Assembly: GCA_019694355.1 (NCBI GenBank)
Contig: JAIBCB010000004.1
Coordinates: 1 to 64,000, forward strand
DNA: 64,000 nt
Direction: 5' to 3'
DNA from: Pyrinomonadaceae bacterium
GTDB lineage: Bacteria; Acidobacteriota; Blastocatellia; Pyrinomonadales; Pyrinomonadaceae
Shown: positions 45,427 through 53,618 of the stretch, piece by piece
Layout of the letters: each line of letters starts with the position of its first letter
Position numbering within the stretch: position 1 is the stretch's first letter
Made by a program: the position numbers and the translations under genes
Notes under the pieces: model-generated
What the model was told of the DNA's origin: nothing
The model's database searches: none
The model's input: only the letters and a program-made list of their open reading frames with translations

Positions 45427-45951
45427 ATGAGCAGACTTCAAGAAATAATTGACCAGCTTGACGAAGAGATCCCGGCGACCGAGAAGATGCTCGCTCGCCT
45501 TCCGGATGACAAATTGGATTGGAAGCCGCACGAAAGGTCGATGACGCTCGGCCAACTTGCCGGCCACCTCGCCGATATGTACGGCTGGTTCGACTTTGTC
45601 GTAGGCCGCGACAAATTGGATTTCGCCGAGCCTTACGATTACCCGCAGCAGTTCGACAGCGCAGCGCTCGTCGCTTATCTGAAGAAGCGTGTCGCGGAGT
45701 CTCACGCGACGCTCCAAAACGCAAAGAGCGACGATGTGTTGGGCGAAACATGGACGCTTTGCAACGGCGATCAGATCCTCTGGCAGGAAAAAAAGAACGT
45801 CGTCGTGCGTTCAACCTTTGGCCACATCGCACATCATCGCGGACAGCTTGCCGTCTATCTGCGGCTCCTCGACATTCCGGTGCCCGCGATCTACGGCCCG
45901 TCGGCGGACGAGGAATGGCAAGATCCGAACGCCGCCGCTCAAGGCGCATAG
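45427..45951 (+). CDS. DinB-superfamily protein, second of a tandem pair
   Basis: The 174-residue product follows the same plan as its neighbour: PDDKLDWKPHERSMTLGQLA, GHLADMYG, and FGHIAHHRGQLAVYLRLLD. Both keep the IPVPxIYGPSAD ending, so they came from a tandem duplication and have since diverged. A GGAGAG site precedes the ATG. Confidence 0.87.
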   Translation: MSRLQEIIDQLDEEIPATEKMLARLPDDKLDWKPHERSMTLGQLAGHLADMYGWFDFVVGRDKLDFAEPYDYPQQFDSAALVAYLKKRVAESHATLQNAKSDDVLGETWTLCNGDQILWQEKKNVVVRSTFGHIAHHRGQLAVYLRLLDIPVPAIYGPSADEEWQDPNAAAQGA

Positions 45952-45973
45952 AACGTCATCCGATCGCAAAAAC

Positions 45974-46087
45974 GGATGCCTGAAAGGTCATCCGCGACGC
46001 GACAAATAGGTGGATGCCTGAAAAGTCATCCGCGAAGCGGCAAATAGTTGGATGCCTGAAAGGTCATCCGCGACGCGGTAAATAGCC
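45974..46087. repeat. Three tandem 38-bp hairpin units
   Basis: GGATGCCTGAAAGGTCATCC-like units start at 45,974, 46,012 and 46,050, exactly 38 bases apart and adjacent, with no spacers. Each can fold as GGATG...CATCC with an inner CC/GG pair. A CCCCGC...GCGGGG hairpin follows at 46,086-46,106. The remaining sequence to 46,226 has no gene. Confidence 0.8.
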
Positions 46088-46226
46088 CCGCTCCTTTAGG
46101 GCGGGGTTAAATGCCCGAACATCTTTTCTCGCCCGTTTCAACGGGCTCAAATCCGAAGCCTACGACGCACGAGGGAATTTCGATAGCTACAGGTGGAGCG
46201 GGTGAAACACGCGGAAAGATTAGTAG

Positions 46227-46382
46227 CTGTTGGATCGTCAACTTCGAGCCCTTTCTATGATCCATGAGCTTGGTCATGCCATCTACTGGATTTTCGGGCC
46301 AAGTTCGTCCACCATTGTTCCGGACAGCGATCCGGCAGTTAATCGGGCCAATAGCGAGATTGTATATGAACGGTGCTTTTAG
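46227..46382 (+). CDS. Toxin-tail fragment with HExxH motif
   Basis: A frame open from 46,227 encodes about 51 residues and stops at 46,382. It contains MIHELGHAIYWIF, an HExxH motif, then PSSSTIVPDSDPAVNRANSE. No start or RHS core remains upstream. The next gene starts 17 bases before this stop, the arrangement expected for a toxin tail and its immunity gene. It resembles the IHELAH segment of the module at 48,024. Confidence 0.55.
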   Translation: MLDRQLRALSMIHELGHAIYWIFGPSSSTIVPDSDPAVNRANSEIVYERCF

Positions 46383-47061
46383 GGTCAGTTGCTACACTCT
46401 TTTTTCATTGATGTTGTTTTGCGGCGCCGCTCGTACACAAACCTTAGGCGTTCCAATTGTCATAAACGGCGTCGTTGAAGATACGAACGGCAATCGCGTT
46501 GTGGCCGCAAAGGTGAGCGTATCCGAAGACGGCGGTACTTTTCGCCAGACGACCACCACTGACCGCTTAGGAACTTATCAGATCTCGGCAACGGCCAGAT
46601 CCTTTGCGGTTCGCGTGGAGGCCGACGGATTATGTCCATCGGATCGATCGCTCCACAACATTAAGGATGTTGACCGCTCCAAGGTTTCGCTGACACACGT
46701 TATGTTCGCGTGGGCCTTTGAGCACAATTACGTCCTGAAGGATTCCAAGCTTTCGATCGGAGGCAGTGTTGCACCTCCGTACGCAGTAATAAGGAATGAA
46801 GCATACGGTTACGCGATCTTCTTTGGTCGGCAGAGTGGAACTGGCGAGGTCGCGGAGTTCCATTCGATTGAGCTGTTCGATGGCAAACGGTATCCCTCAA
46901 TGTTCGTGCTCGACCGCTTTCTGATACGAGCGGATTCGATCAGGCAAACAGGGCTCGCAAATCTTTTCTTCTCCGGGCACGTAATTGTCGAAGACGGAAC
47001 GACACGGAAAACCTACAATTCGATTTCATTCGATCTTCGAGACAAAATGCTTTTTGACTAG
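46366..47061 (+). CDS. Exported carboxypeptidase-regulatory-like protein, probable immunity protein
   Basis: The ATG at 46,366 gives 231 residues with a signal peptide (MNGAFRVSCYTLFSLMLFCG). The first mature domain is a CarboxypepD_reg-like beta sandwich (INGVVEDTNGNRVVAAKVSV, TTDRLGTYQISA). The second half is unrecognised. A longer frame from 46,264 lacks a signal peptide and overlaps the toxin tail. The immunity role is inferred from its overlap with the HExxH tail. Confidence 0.55.
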   Translation: MNGAFRVSCYTLFSLMLFCGAARTQTLGVPIVINGVVEDTNGNRVVAAKVSVSEDGGTFRQTTTTDRLGTYQISATARSFAVRVEADGLCPSDRSLHNIKDVDRSKVSLTHVMFAWAFEHNYVLKDSKLSIGGSVAPPYAVIRNEAYGYAIFFGRQSGTGEVAEFHSIELFDGKRYPSMFVLDRFLIRADSIRQTGLANLFFSGHVIVEDGTTRKTYNSISFDLRDKMLFD

Positions 47062-47078
47062 TAGGGCATTAGATTGCG

Positions 47079-47118
47079 CTATGACATTGGCGGTAAGATC
47101 GTAGCGGAATACGGCGGC
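47079..47118 (+). other. 40-bp RHS core scrap (type II)
   Basis: It matches the segment at about 48,068-48,107 (encoding YDIGGKIVAEYGG) with one mismatch, then goes out of homology and hits a stop. It is a remnant of a lost module. Between here and 47,237 I see no gene. Confidence 0.75.
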
Positions 47119-47237
47119 AATTGACTTCGATGAAATATGTTAGCCGTTCGATCCATCGAGTGTGCGGAGCACACGATACATCTGTAGCTACAGGTGAAGC
47201 GGAGCGGAACCTGTAGAACAACGTTTGAAATATTGAA

Positions 47238-47348
47238 CGGAGCGTGTGAAACACGCGACAGGATCTGTCGGCGGTAAGAACCGCCTCCGAGAATTTTGAT
47301 GAATTGTCGTCTCCTATAAACATTTGGCTCCGAGGGAGCCATCGATCC
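47238..47348. repeat. ~110-bp dispersed repeat, copy A
   Basis: It runs from CGGAGCGTGTGAAACACGCG to GGAGCCATCGATCC and matches 49,749-49,858 closely. It contains the GTCGGCGG...CCGCCTCCGA palindrome and a GGCTCCGAGGGAGCC palindrome. Confidence 0.8.
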
Positions 47349-47420
47349 TTATCGGAGAATGTGATCGCTGCATTTGCTGCGTATGGACCATCAGGCTTTT
47401 GTCCGAAAAAATCAGAATAG
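47346..47420 (+). other. Possible 24-residue toxin-tail remnant
   Basis: A short frame (SLSENVIAAFAAYG and on to a TAG at 47,418) directly precedes the lipoprotein gene. It could be the end of a lost toxin; there is no independent support. Confidence 0.2.
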
Positions 47421-47453
47421 CTGCTTGGCCGGAAGTTTTTATCGTAGAGTAAT

Positions 47454-47984
47454 GTGATGATGTCAGTTTGGCGAGCTTTTGTAGTCCTTGGTTTGCTTTT
47501 GGCTTTGCTAGCTTCTTGCGGGTCGAATGTGTTGGATGTGGCGCATTCGTCGGTCCCAGATCCGGCGGCAGCAATAGTGGATGTTTGCGGTGGCCCGGAA
47601 ATCGGGGCGTTCATAGAAAGGTTCGCCAAAGAGGAGGACGCCGAGGAGAACGTCGATGCTCGCAAGATCGTTTGCGGCGACCTCGACGGTGACGGCAAGA
47701 GTGAAACCGCCGTGCTCTTCACACTTGAAAGTTTTAATGGCTCGAACCTATGGCGGCAATATATTTCCGTGTTTGCGGGAACGGCTTCGAAGCTCGATCT
47801 TATCGACACAAAGACCGTCGGCGGCAAAAATTACAGCCTCGTGAAAGATATCAAGGTCGAGAATGAGAGTATCGAATTGACCTCGCTCGATTACCGACCG
47901 GAAGATGCAAGCTGCTGCCCCAGTCTCCCGGGACGCGAAGTGCTCTTGTTGGCACAAGGCCACCTTCGTGTTCGAGAACGATGA
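47454..47984 (+). CDS. Lipoprotein, probable immunity protein
   Basis: The N-terminus (VWRAFVVLGLLLALLASC) is a lipoprotein signal with Cys at ~22. The mature part contains GDLDGDGKSETAVLF, a calcium-loop-like D-x-D-x-D-G motif as in FG-GAP repeats, then a beta-rich segment and CCPSLPGREVLLLAQG. Three starts (GTG 47,454, ATG 47,457, ATG 47,460) differ by one residue each. It is followed by an RHS module, the same alternation as elsewhere. Confidence 0.55.
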   Translation: MMMSVWRAFVVLGLLLALLASCGSNVLDVAHSSVPDPAAAIVDVCGGPEIGAFIERFAKEEDAEENVDARKIVCGDLDGDGKSETAVLFTLESFNGSNLWRQYISVFAGTASKLDLIDTKTVGGKNYSLVKDIKVENESIELTSLDYRPEDASCCPSLPGREVLLLAQGHLRVRER

Positions 47985-48023
47985 CAGCGATTGAATTCAA
48001 CAGCGTTTCAATAAGCGGCGGGG

Positions 48024-49100
48024 ATGCGTGTGGCTGAGCGTGTGAACGATGTTTGGCGTTTCAGCATCTATGACATTGGCGGTAAGATCGTGGCGGAATA
48101 CGGCGGCGTTGCGGCAACAGACGAGGGCGGTGTGAAATATCTTCTCTCGGATTGGCAGGGTTCGACGCGGGCGGTATTGAGCAACGGCGGGTTTGTGACG
48201 GCGAGGATGGACTACACGGCGTATGGTGAGAATATCGGGGCGGGCGTTGGTTTGAGGACGGCGGCACTAGGTTACTCTGCAACTTCTGCCGACTCGCTCC
48301 GCCAACGCTACGGCCTGACGGAACGCGATGACGCGACGGGGCTGGATCACACGTGGTTCCGCAAACTCGAAAATCGCTCCGGCCGCTGGACCTCTCCCGA
48401 TCCATACAACGGCTCGACCTCCGTCGGCGACCCGCAGTCATTCAACAGATTTTCCTACGTCGCCAACCAACCCACAAACTTCATCGACCCCAGCGGTCTG
48501 CTGATGATGGACTCAAGCCAAAATCGTGGCTATTGCGTCCGATACCACTACTACAATCCGAGCACCGGCGAGAGCTTCTGGGGACAGTGGCAATGTTCTA
48601 GCGTGGGCGGTATGCGCACCCTGAAAGACGTTGTCAGAGAACAATTGGAATATTACTTGAAGGTTAAGTCGCTAGAGTGTGAAAAGGCGCTAAAAGCGCT
48701 CCAGCTAACCGATAAGCAGATACTGAATGGCTTCGACAGAAATAGCTTCAGGCGAGGTGCTACAAAAAATGGGGCAGAAGCAACAACATTCTTTCCCCTC
48801 AATGGGCAAGGCCCCACTTGGACCGTTTCGCAAAATGGCATAGCAACGTTTTTGGGCCAATCGATGGGCTTCCTTATTCACGAACTTGCACATGCCGTTC
48901 TCAGCATCGGCGATCCAGAAATGTACACACGGTTGCTAAGCGCTCAAAATATGGGCAACATTTCTGGGCTTCCGACGCTTGGAAACGGAACGACTGCTTC
49001 ACAGGCCATCAGTCGGTATCTGAACAAGGCTTGCGGTCGTACTGACCAAATGGACTCCCCCCTTCCGTCGAGTGGTGGTAGCGGGGCGACGAGTGCGTGA
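48024..49100 (+). CDS. Displaced RHS module (type II core) with HExxH tip
   Basis: Residues 1-160 are RHS core of a second type: DEGGVKYLLSDWQGSTRAVL, RYGLTERDDATGLDHTW, NRSGRWTSPDPYNGS, ending FIDPSGL. The tip (~200 residues) contains MGFLIHELAHAVL, an HExxH at 286-290, in a hydrophobic context. The tip otherwise shows no similarity to the module-1 metallopeptidase. There is no signal or N-terminal RHS region. The exported partner starts three bases after the stop. Confidence 0.65.
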   Translation: MRVAERVNDVWRFSIYDIGGKIVAEYGGVAATDEGGVKYLLSDWQGSTRAVLSNGGFVTARMDYTAYGENIGAGVGLRTAALGYSATSADSLRQRYGLTERDDATGLDHTWFRKLENRSGRWTSPDPYNGSTSVGDPQSFNRFSYVANQPTNFIDPSGLLMMDSSQNRGYCVRYHYYNPSTGESFWGQWQCSSVGGMRTLKDVVREQLEYYLKVKSLECEKALKALQLTDKQILNGFDRNSFRRGATKNGAEATTFFPLNGQGPTWTVSQNGIATFLGQSMGFLIHELAHAVLSIGDPEMYTRLLSAQNMGNISGLPTLGNGTTASQAISRYLNKACGRTDQMDSPLPSSGGSGATSA

Positions 49101-49103
49101 TTT

Positions 49104-49697
49104 ATGAAGCTTAAACAAACTATTTTGATCGTCTGTTGGATTGCAATTGGCCTGGCTGGAGGACGTCCGGCGTATGCTCAAGAAAGAGCAATACCTAAAC
49201 CAGACATTTCTTCGACCAAGGAAATGCGAAAAGGTGAAAAGAAGAGTGAATTCAAGGCTGATTCTCCTGAAAAAAGGTTTGAGTCACCCTTTAGATACGT
49301 TATAGTCAGTGACCGGTTGCGATACGATGTTACCAACGTTGGTGAAAAGGGCGAGCCTTATGCCCGATTCGTTCGGGTGCTAATACAACCGAGCTCTTTC
49401 AATAAAGCAAACTTGACGTATTTGTTCAAGCATCTTGCTATTTACTATGCGGAGCCTCTAAACCTCTCGGTCGAAGTTCACTCTAGTTTGCAGACACTTG
49501 AGACGCTTGAGGAGAGTGTCGCGATCTCAACGCACTCGAGTCGAGACAAATTTCGCGAACTGTACAAAGTGGCGACCTACACGCGGTCAAACAATGTCTA
49601 CGACACATGTGATGCCGGTTTTCTATATGACACCGGCAAGCCCGGCCATTTTGTGACGAAGTTTGTCAGACTTCCATGCACTCTAAAGAAACAATAG
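49104..49697 (+). CDS. Exported protein, probable immunity to the HExxH tip
   Basis: A signal peptide (MKLKQTILIVCWIAIGLAGG, cleavage near AYAQE) is followed by a charged linker and a ~140-residue domain (FRYVIVSDRLRYDVTNVGEK, YARFVRVLIQPSSFNKANLT). It starts three bases after the metallopeptidase-like tip, so co-translation is likely. The family is not recognised. Confidence 0.55.
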   Translation: MKLKQTILIVCWIAIGLAGGRPAYAQERAIPKPDISSTKEMRKGEKKSEFKADSPEKRFESPFRYVIVSDRLRYDVTNVGEKGEPYARFVRVLIQPSSFNKANLTYLFKHLAIYYAEPLNLSVEVHSSLQTLETLEESVAISTHSSRDKFRELYKVATYTRSNNVYDTCDAGFLYDTGKPGHFVTKFVRLPCTLKKQ

Positions 49698-50677
49698 ACA
49701 CGATGGTGGACGGCAGAGTGGGATATTCGCCAGCATATATACTAAAACCGGAGCGTGTGAAACACGCGGCAGGATCTGTCGGCGGTAGAACCGCCTCCGA
49801 GAATTTCAATGCATTTTCGCGGTCTATAAACATTCGGCTCCGAGGGAGCCATCGATCCGGCCTGACGGAACGCGATGACGCGACGGGCCTCGATCACACG
49901 TGGTTCCGCAAACACGAAAACCGCTCCGGCCGCTGGACCTCTCCAGACCCATACAACGGCTCAATGTCCCTCGGCGACCCACAGTCATTCAATCGCTTCA
50001 GTTACGTACAAGGCCAACCGACTAACTTCATCGATCCGAGCGGCCTACTGAAGATTCAGCAATGCACGAAGCATTGGGTATGGGACAGCAATGGATACCG
50101 TACATGGATAGACGGATGCATAACCCTTTATGACGATGGTGCTCCGGTTGGCGGAGCTAATGTTGATCCCGGAGATTGCGATAAGATTGACAAAAAGTAT
50201 CCCAACCCGCCTGCTCCACCAGCGGCGGCCCTTGAACAGTTCAATCGTGCCTACAACGTCGCGCGAGATCACTATCTAAACGCCGTAGACGCGGCTCAGC
50301 GGCAAAATGATGCGAATTGGTATTGGGGAGTGGTAGGGGGCGTATTAGGAGCCGGAGCTGGGATCATCGTTGGAGAGGCTGCCGGCGGCCTTACTGGAGC
50401 GGCTGGTGGAACGGCCGCCGAGCCGGGTGGCGGAACGGTGATTGGATTTGTCGCCGGCGTCTTGGTGGGCGGTATAGTTGGTGGATACGTTGGCTACCTC
50501 GCGGGCAGAGATAGCACGCGGATTTCTACGAGTGCGGCGTTAAAGGACTTGATCATCGAAATAAAGAACTTAAATGTAACTTCGCCGGAAGTCGCTTATT
50601 ACCTAGCCTATACTCGGGCAAAAGCCAACTTGATGCAAGCGTGCAAGCTCGGGTTAATTAACCCTGACAATTTATAG
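49676..50677 (+). CDS. RHS module with glycine-zipper membrane tip
   Basis: The frame opens inside the previous gene, runs through a dispersed repeat (49,749-49,858), and only at 49,859 enters RHS core (GLTERDDATGLDHTWF to FIDPSGLL). The core upstream of GLTER has been replaced by the repeat. The tip has a Pro-rich linker, a helix, then two Gly/Ala-rich hydrophobic segments (VVGGVLGAGAGIIVGEAAGG and GFVAGVLVGGIVGGYVGYLA) of the glycine-zipper type. That suggests a pore- or membrane-disrupting domain. The next gene encodes a two-helix membrane protein, a fitting partner. Confidence 0.6.
   Translation: MHSKETIDTMVDGRVGYSPAYILKPERVKHAAGSVGGRTASENFNAFSRSINIRLRGSHRSGLTERDDATGLDHTWFRKHENRSGRWTSPDPYNGSMSLGDPQSFNRFSYVQGQPTNFIDPSGLLKIQQCTKHWVWDSNGYRTWIDGCITLYDDGAPVGGANVDPGDCDKIDKKYPNPPAPPAAALEQFNRAYNVARDHYLNAVDAAQRQNDANWYWGVVGGVLGAGAGIIVGEAAGGLTGAAGGTAAEPGGGTVIGFVAGVLVGGIVGGYVGYLAGRDSTRISTSAALKDLIIEIKNLNVTSPEVAYYLAYTRAKANLMQACKLGLINPDNL
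49749..49858. repeat. ~110-bp dispersed repeat, copy B, inside an RHS core
   Basis: Copy B of the element at 47,238. Its right edge coincides with the point where RHS core homology resumes, so it is a rearrangement junction. Confidence 0.8.
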
Positions 50678-50696
50678 ACGGAGGTTCGTTTAGCGT

Positions 50697-50978
50697 ATGA
50701 GAATCTATTTCAAACGATCAATCATGTTCGCACCTACCTTCGCATTAGCGATGGGTATAGCGATGCTCCTAGTCGACATCGGCGATACAATTGGATGTTG
50801 GATCGGTTACACATCGTGTTCTAGGGAATGGTTGGTAGTTTCGCTCTATACTAGGCACTGGCCGTTGCTCGTTGGATTTAGCTTGTTCGTTGGACTCACG
50901 TTTCCAGCTTTAGCTTGGGTCGTGGAGACGATACGGAGAAGAGCAAGAGCGAACAAGTCGCAAAAAGTCGGACGTTGA
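50697..50978 (+). CDS. Small two-helix membrane protein, probable immunity to the membrane tip
   Basis: The 93-residue product has hydrophobic helices at ~10-30 (FAPTFALAMGIAMLLVDIG) and ~55-78 (WPLLVGFSLFVGLTFPALAW), and a basic C-terminus. Integral-membrane immunity proteins are known for membrane-depolarising toxins such as colicins; the application here is inference. It starts 20 bases after the glycine-zipper module. Confidence 0.6.
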   Translation: MRIYFKRSIMFAPTFALAMGIAMLLVDIGDTIGCWIGYTSCSREWLVVSLYTRHWPLLVGFSLFVGLTFPALAWVVETIRRRARANKSQKVGR

Positions 50979-51511
50979 GGCTGGAGAGATCGGTGGATGC
51001 TGCGGGGAATAAGGTTGCGGAGCGTGTGAATGACGTTTGGCGGTTTGCGGTTTATGATGCTTTTGGGGGGCTCGTGGCGGATTACGGAGGGTTAAGCCAG
51101 ACTGACGAGGGCGGAGTGAAGTTTCTGCAGCAGGACATACGGGGTTCGACGCGGTGCGTGACGAGCATTTCGGGCAATGTTCTCGCACGTATGGACTATC
51201 AGGCTTTCGGCGAACAAATTCCGAGCAACATCGGCCAGCGTACGATGACGGGCTTTGCCTCATCTGACAGCATCCGCCACCGTTACGCACTCACCGAAAA
51301 CGACACCGCCACCGGCCTTGCTGACACCTGGTGGCGCAAACTCGAAAATAGAGCGGGACGTTGGACGAGCCCCGATCCATACAACGGCTCGATCTCCCTC
51401 GCCGACTCGCAATCCTTCAACCGATACTCAAAGCCGACTGTCGGCGGCCGTCGCCGCCTCCGAGGTTGGTCTTGGCGGTGGCCCGGAAAACCTGAGGTTT
51501 TCCGCAAATAG
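50915..51511 (+). pseudogene. Truncated RHS module (type II core)
   Basis: RHS core begins about 50,975 (LRLERSVDAAGNKVAERVND) and continues to SFNRYS at about 51,432. It then runs into a repeat palindrome (GTCGGCGGCCGTCGCCGCC) instead of the IDPSGL junction. The tip is absent, so this is a broken core. Its 5' end overlaps the end of the membrane immunity gene. Confidence 0.7.
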
Positions 51512-52010
51512 ACAGGCAGAGCCTGGAGTTACGCCCTACTCACGCGCGGCTTCGGCAAGTGCTACGCCTTACTCACGCGCGGGCTTCGGCAGTGCGGAGC
51601 CCAGTCGCTATCGCTCCCGGTTCTGACAGTTGAGGTACGCCCTTAGCAGGTGCGGACTTCTGCATGGTTGGCCTCAAGGAATGGTTAAATACAGCTATTA
51701 GCTATCAGCCGTTAGCTTTCAGCCACGCGGAATGCCGATCCCCGTGGGCGATTCTGACATCGGAATTACGCCCTTACCTTGTGCGGGCTTCGGCAGTGCG
51801 GAGCCCAGTCGCTATCGCTCCCGGTTCTGACAATGCTACCGGCCGCCCGCTGACGCAGGCGGTTCTGACAGTTGAGATACGCCCTTACCTTGTGCGGGCT
51901 TCTGCAATGCGGAACCCAGTCGCTATCGCTCCCGGTTCTGACAATGCTACTGACCGCCCGCTGACGCAGGCGGTTCTGACATTCGACGCCCTTGGGAACG
52001 TGCGGCTTCT
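51439..52010. repeat. Palindrome cluster with 111-bp tandem units
   Basis: No gene. Repeats of ACGCCCTTACCTTGTGCGGG start at 51,768 and 51,879, 111 bases apart, each followed by CAGTCGCTATCGCTCCCGGT and then CGCCCGCTGACGCAGGCGGT. Shorter copies of ACGCCCT(T)A(C)TCACGCGCGGG lie at 51,531 and 51,565, and CGCCCTTACTTCGTGCGGGC occurs again at 53,090, between meaB and the epimerase. Confidence 0.75.
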
Positions 52011-52123
52011 GCTGGCTCTTCTTTTGGATTGAAGCAAAAAATGCGAAAATTCGAGTTTATGACGGACTACGAATGGAAGGAGAACCGTTTTCGCCTGGAG
52101 TGCGGACGGCAAAAAGCAGCTTG

Positions 52124-53080
52124 ATGCCGGACGCAGAATTTCTCGATAAATTGTTCAAAGGCGATCCGCGGTCGGTTGCCCGCTCGATCACGCTTGCCGA
52201 GAATGGCGGCGATGGTGCCGCAGAGTTGATGAAGGCCGTCTTTCCGAAGACCGGGAGAGCGATGGTGATCGGTATCACGGGTTCGCCCGGTGCGGGAAAA
52301 TCCTCGCTCGTCGATAAGCTTGCGGAGTTCTATAAGAATGCGGGCGAACGCGTCGGCATCATCTGCATCGACCCTTCAAGCCCGTTCTCGGGCGGTGCGA
52401 TCCTCGGCGACCGCATTCGGATGAGTGCGTTGGGGCTTGATAAGAAGATCTTCATCCGCTCGATGGCGACCCGCGGGAATCTCGGAGGGCTTTCGCGTGC
52501 GACCGTCGATGCGGTCGCGATACTCGATGCGGCGGGTTTTGACAAAGTGATCGTCGAGACGGTCGGTGTCGGCCAGGATGAGGTCGAGATCGTCAAAACG
52601 GCGGACGTTTCGGTCGTCGTTCTCGTCCCCGGAATGGGCGACGATATTCAGGCGATCAAGGCCGGAATAATGGAGATCGGCGATGTTTTCGTGATCAACA
52701 AGGCCGATCGCGAAGGCGTCGTCCGCACACAGAAAGAGCTCGAAGCCCTGCTGAATCTCGCTCATCGCCCCGATATGTGGAATCCGCCGATCGTCCCGAC
52801 CATCGCGACCGAGAGCAAGGGCATCGACGAGCTTGCCTCGGCCATCGAAAAGTATGTCGGATTCTCTTCGCGGGCCGAGAATGATGCCATCTTGGAGCGA
52901 AAAGAGTCGATCGCACGCTGGCGTCTTCTCGAACTCTTAAGCGAAAGGCTCTTGATCGACCTGCTGAAAAAGGACGGCGTCGGGGCAAAACTCGATAAAC
53001 TTGCCGCCGCGTCTGCACAAAAGCAGATCGATCCGTATTCAGCGGTCGAAAACATCATCGCCGAAGCCAGCACAAAGTAA
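52124..53080 (+). CDS. meaB: Methylmalonyl-CoA mutase chaperone GTPase MeaB
   Basis: The start ATG 52,124 (MPDAEFLDKLFKGDPRSVAR) fits the family; ATG 52,073 is also in frame. The 318-residue G3E-type P-loop protein has GITGSPGAGKSSLVDKL, IDPSSPFSGGAILGDRIRM, ETVGVGQDEVEI and NKADREG. It protects and loads the adenosylcobalamin mutase. Next to methylmalonyl-CoA epimerase it indicates a propionate/methylmalonyl pathway; the mutase itself is not in the window. Confidence 0.94.
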   Translation: MPDAEFLDKLFKGDPRSVARSITLAENGGDGAAELMKAVFPKTGRAMVIGITGSPGAGKSSLVDKLAEFYKNAGERVGIICIDPSSPFSGGAILGDRIRMSALGLDKKIFIRSMATRGNLGGLSRATVDAVAILDAAGFDKVIVETVGVGQDEVEIVKTADVSVVVLVPGMGDDIQAIKAGIMEIGDVFVINKADREGVVRTQKELEALLNLAHRPDMWNPPIVPTIATESKGIDELASAIEKYVGFSSRAENDAILERKESIARWRLLELLSERLLIDLLKKDGVGAKLDKLAAASAQKQIDPYSAVENIIAEASTK

Positions 53081-53129
53081 AACGGGAAACGCCCTTACTT
53101 CGTGCGGGCCTCGTCAAGAATTGTCTGCT

Positions 53130-53525
53130 ATGAAGATCAACCACCTTGGTATTGCCGCAAAAAGTATCGAAGAGGCCCTAAAATTCTGGGCCGACGGGCT
53201 TGGACTTGAGAATGTGCATACCGAGGTCGTGGAGGATCAAAAGGTGCGTGTTGCAATGCTTCCCATCGGCGAAAGCCGTATCGAATTGCTCGAACCGACG
53301 AGCGAGGACTCGCCGATAAGCAAATTTCTTGAAAAAAGAGGCGGCGGAATTCATCATATTGCCATCGAAGTAGAAGACATAAACGCGGCCCTCGCACACC
53401 TGAAAGCACAGGGCGCAAGGCTTATTGACGAATCTCCAAGGGTCGGCGCCGAGGATTGCCTGGTCGCTTTTGTTCATCCGGCCTCGACGAACGGCGTGCT
53501 CCTTGAGCTGGTCGAGAGCAAATAA
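53130..53525 (+). CDS. mce: Methylmalonyl-CoA epimerase (VOC family)
   Basis: The 131-residue product is two VOC modules: MKINHLGIAAKSIEEALKFW with the first metal-ligand His, HHIAIEVEDINAALAHLKAQ with the second, and a terminal LLELVES supplying the Glu. It interconverts the R and S forms of methylmalonyl-CoA. It lies 49 bases after meaB. Confidence 0.93.
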   Translation: MKINHLGIAAKSIEEALKFWADGLGLENVHTEVVEDQKVRVAMLPIGESRIELLEPTSEDSPISKFLEKRGGGIHHIAIEVEDINAALAHLKAQGARLIDESPRVGAEDCLVAFVHPASTNGVLLELVESK

Positions 53526-53618
53526 TCCCGTTTTTTATTAGTTATGTGAGTGCGGAGTTTGCTATGATGTGCGTTTGGCAAATTTTACGCTTCGCGTCTT
53601 TAAGAGAGGTCTCAAATT

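Noticed and set aside
45974..46087. Possible CRISPR array
   Set aside because: The 38-bp units are contiguous with no spacers, only three occur, and no cas gene is near.
47069..47827. Minus-strand frame of 252 codons
   Set aside because: It crosses an RHS scrap, a dispersed repeat and the antisense of a lipoprotein gene.
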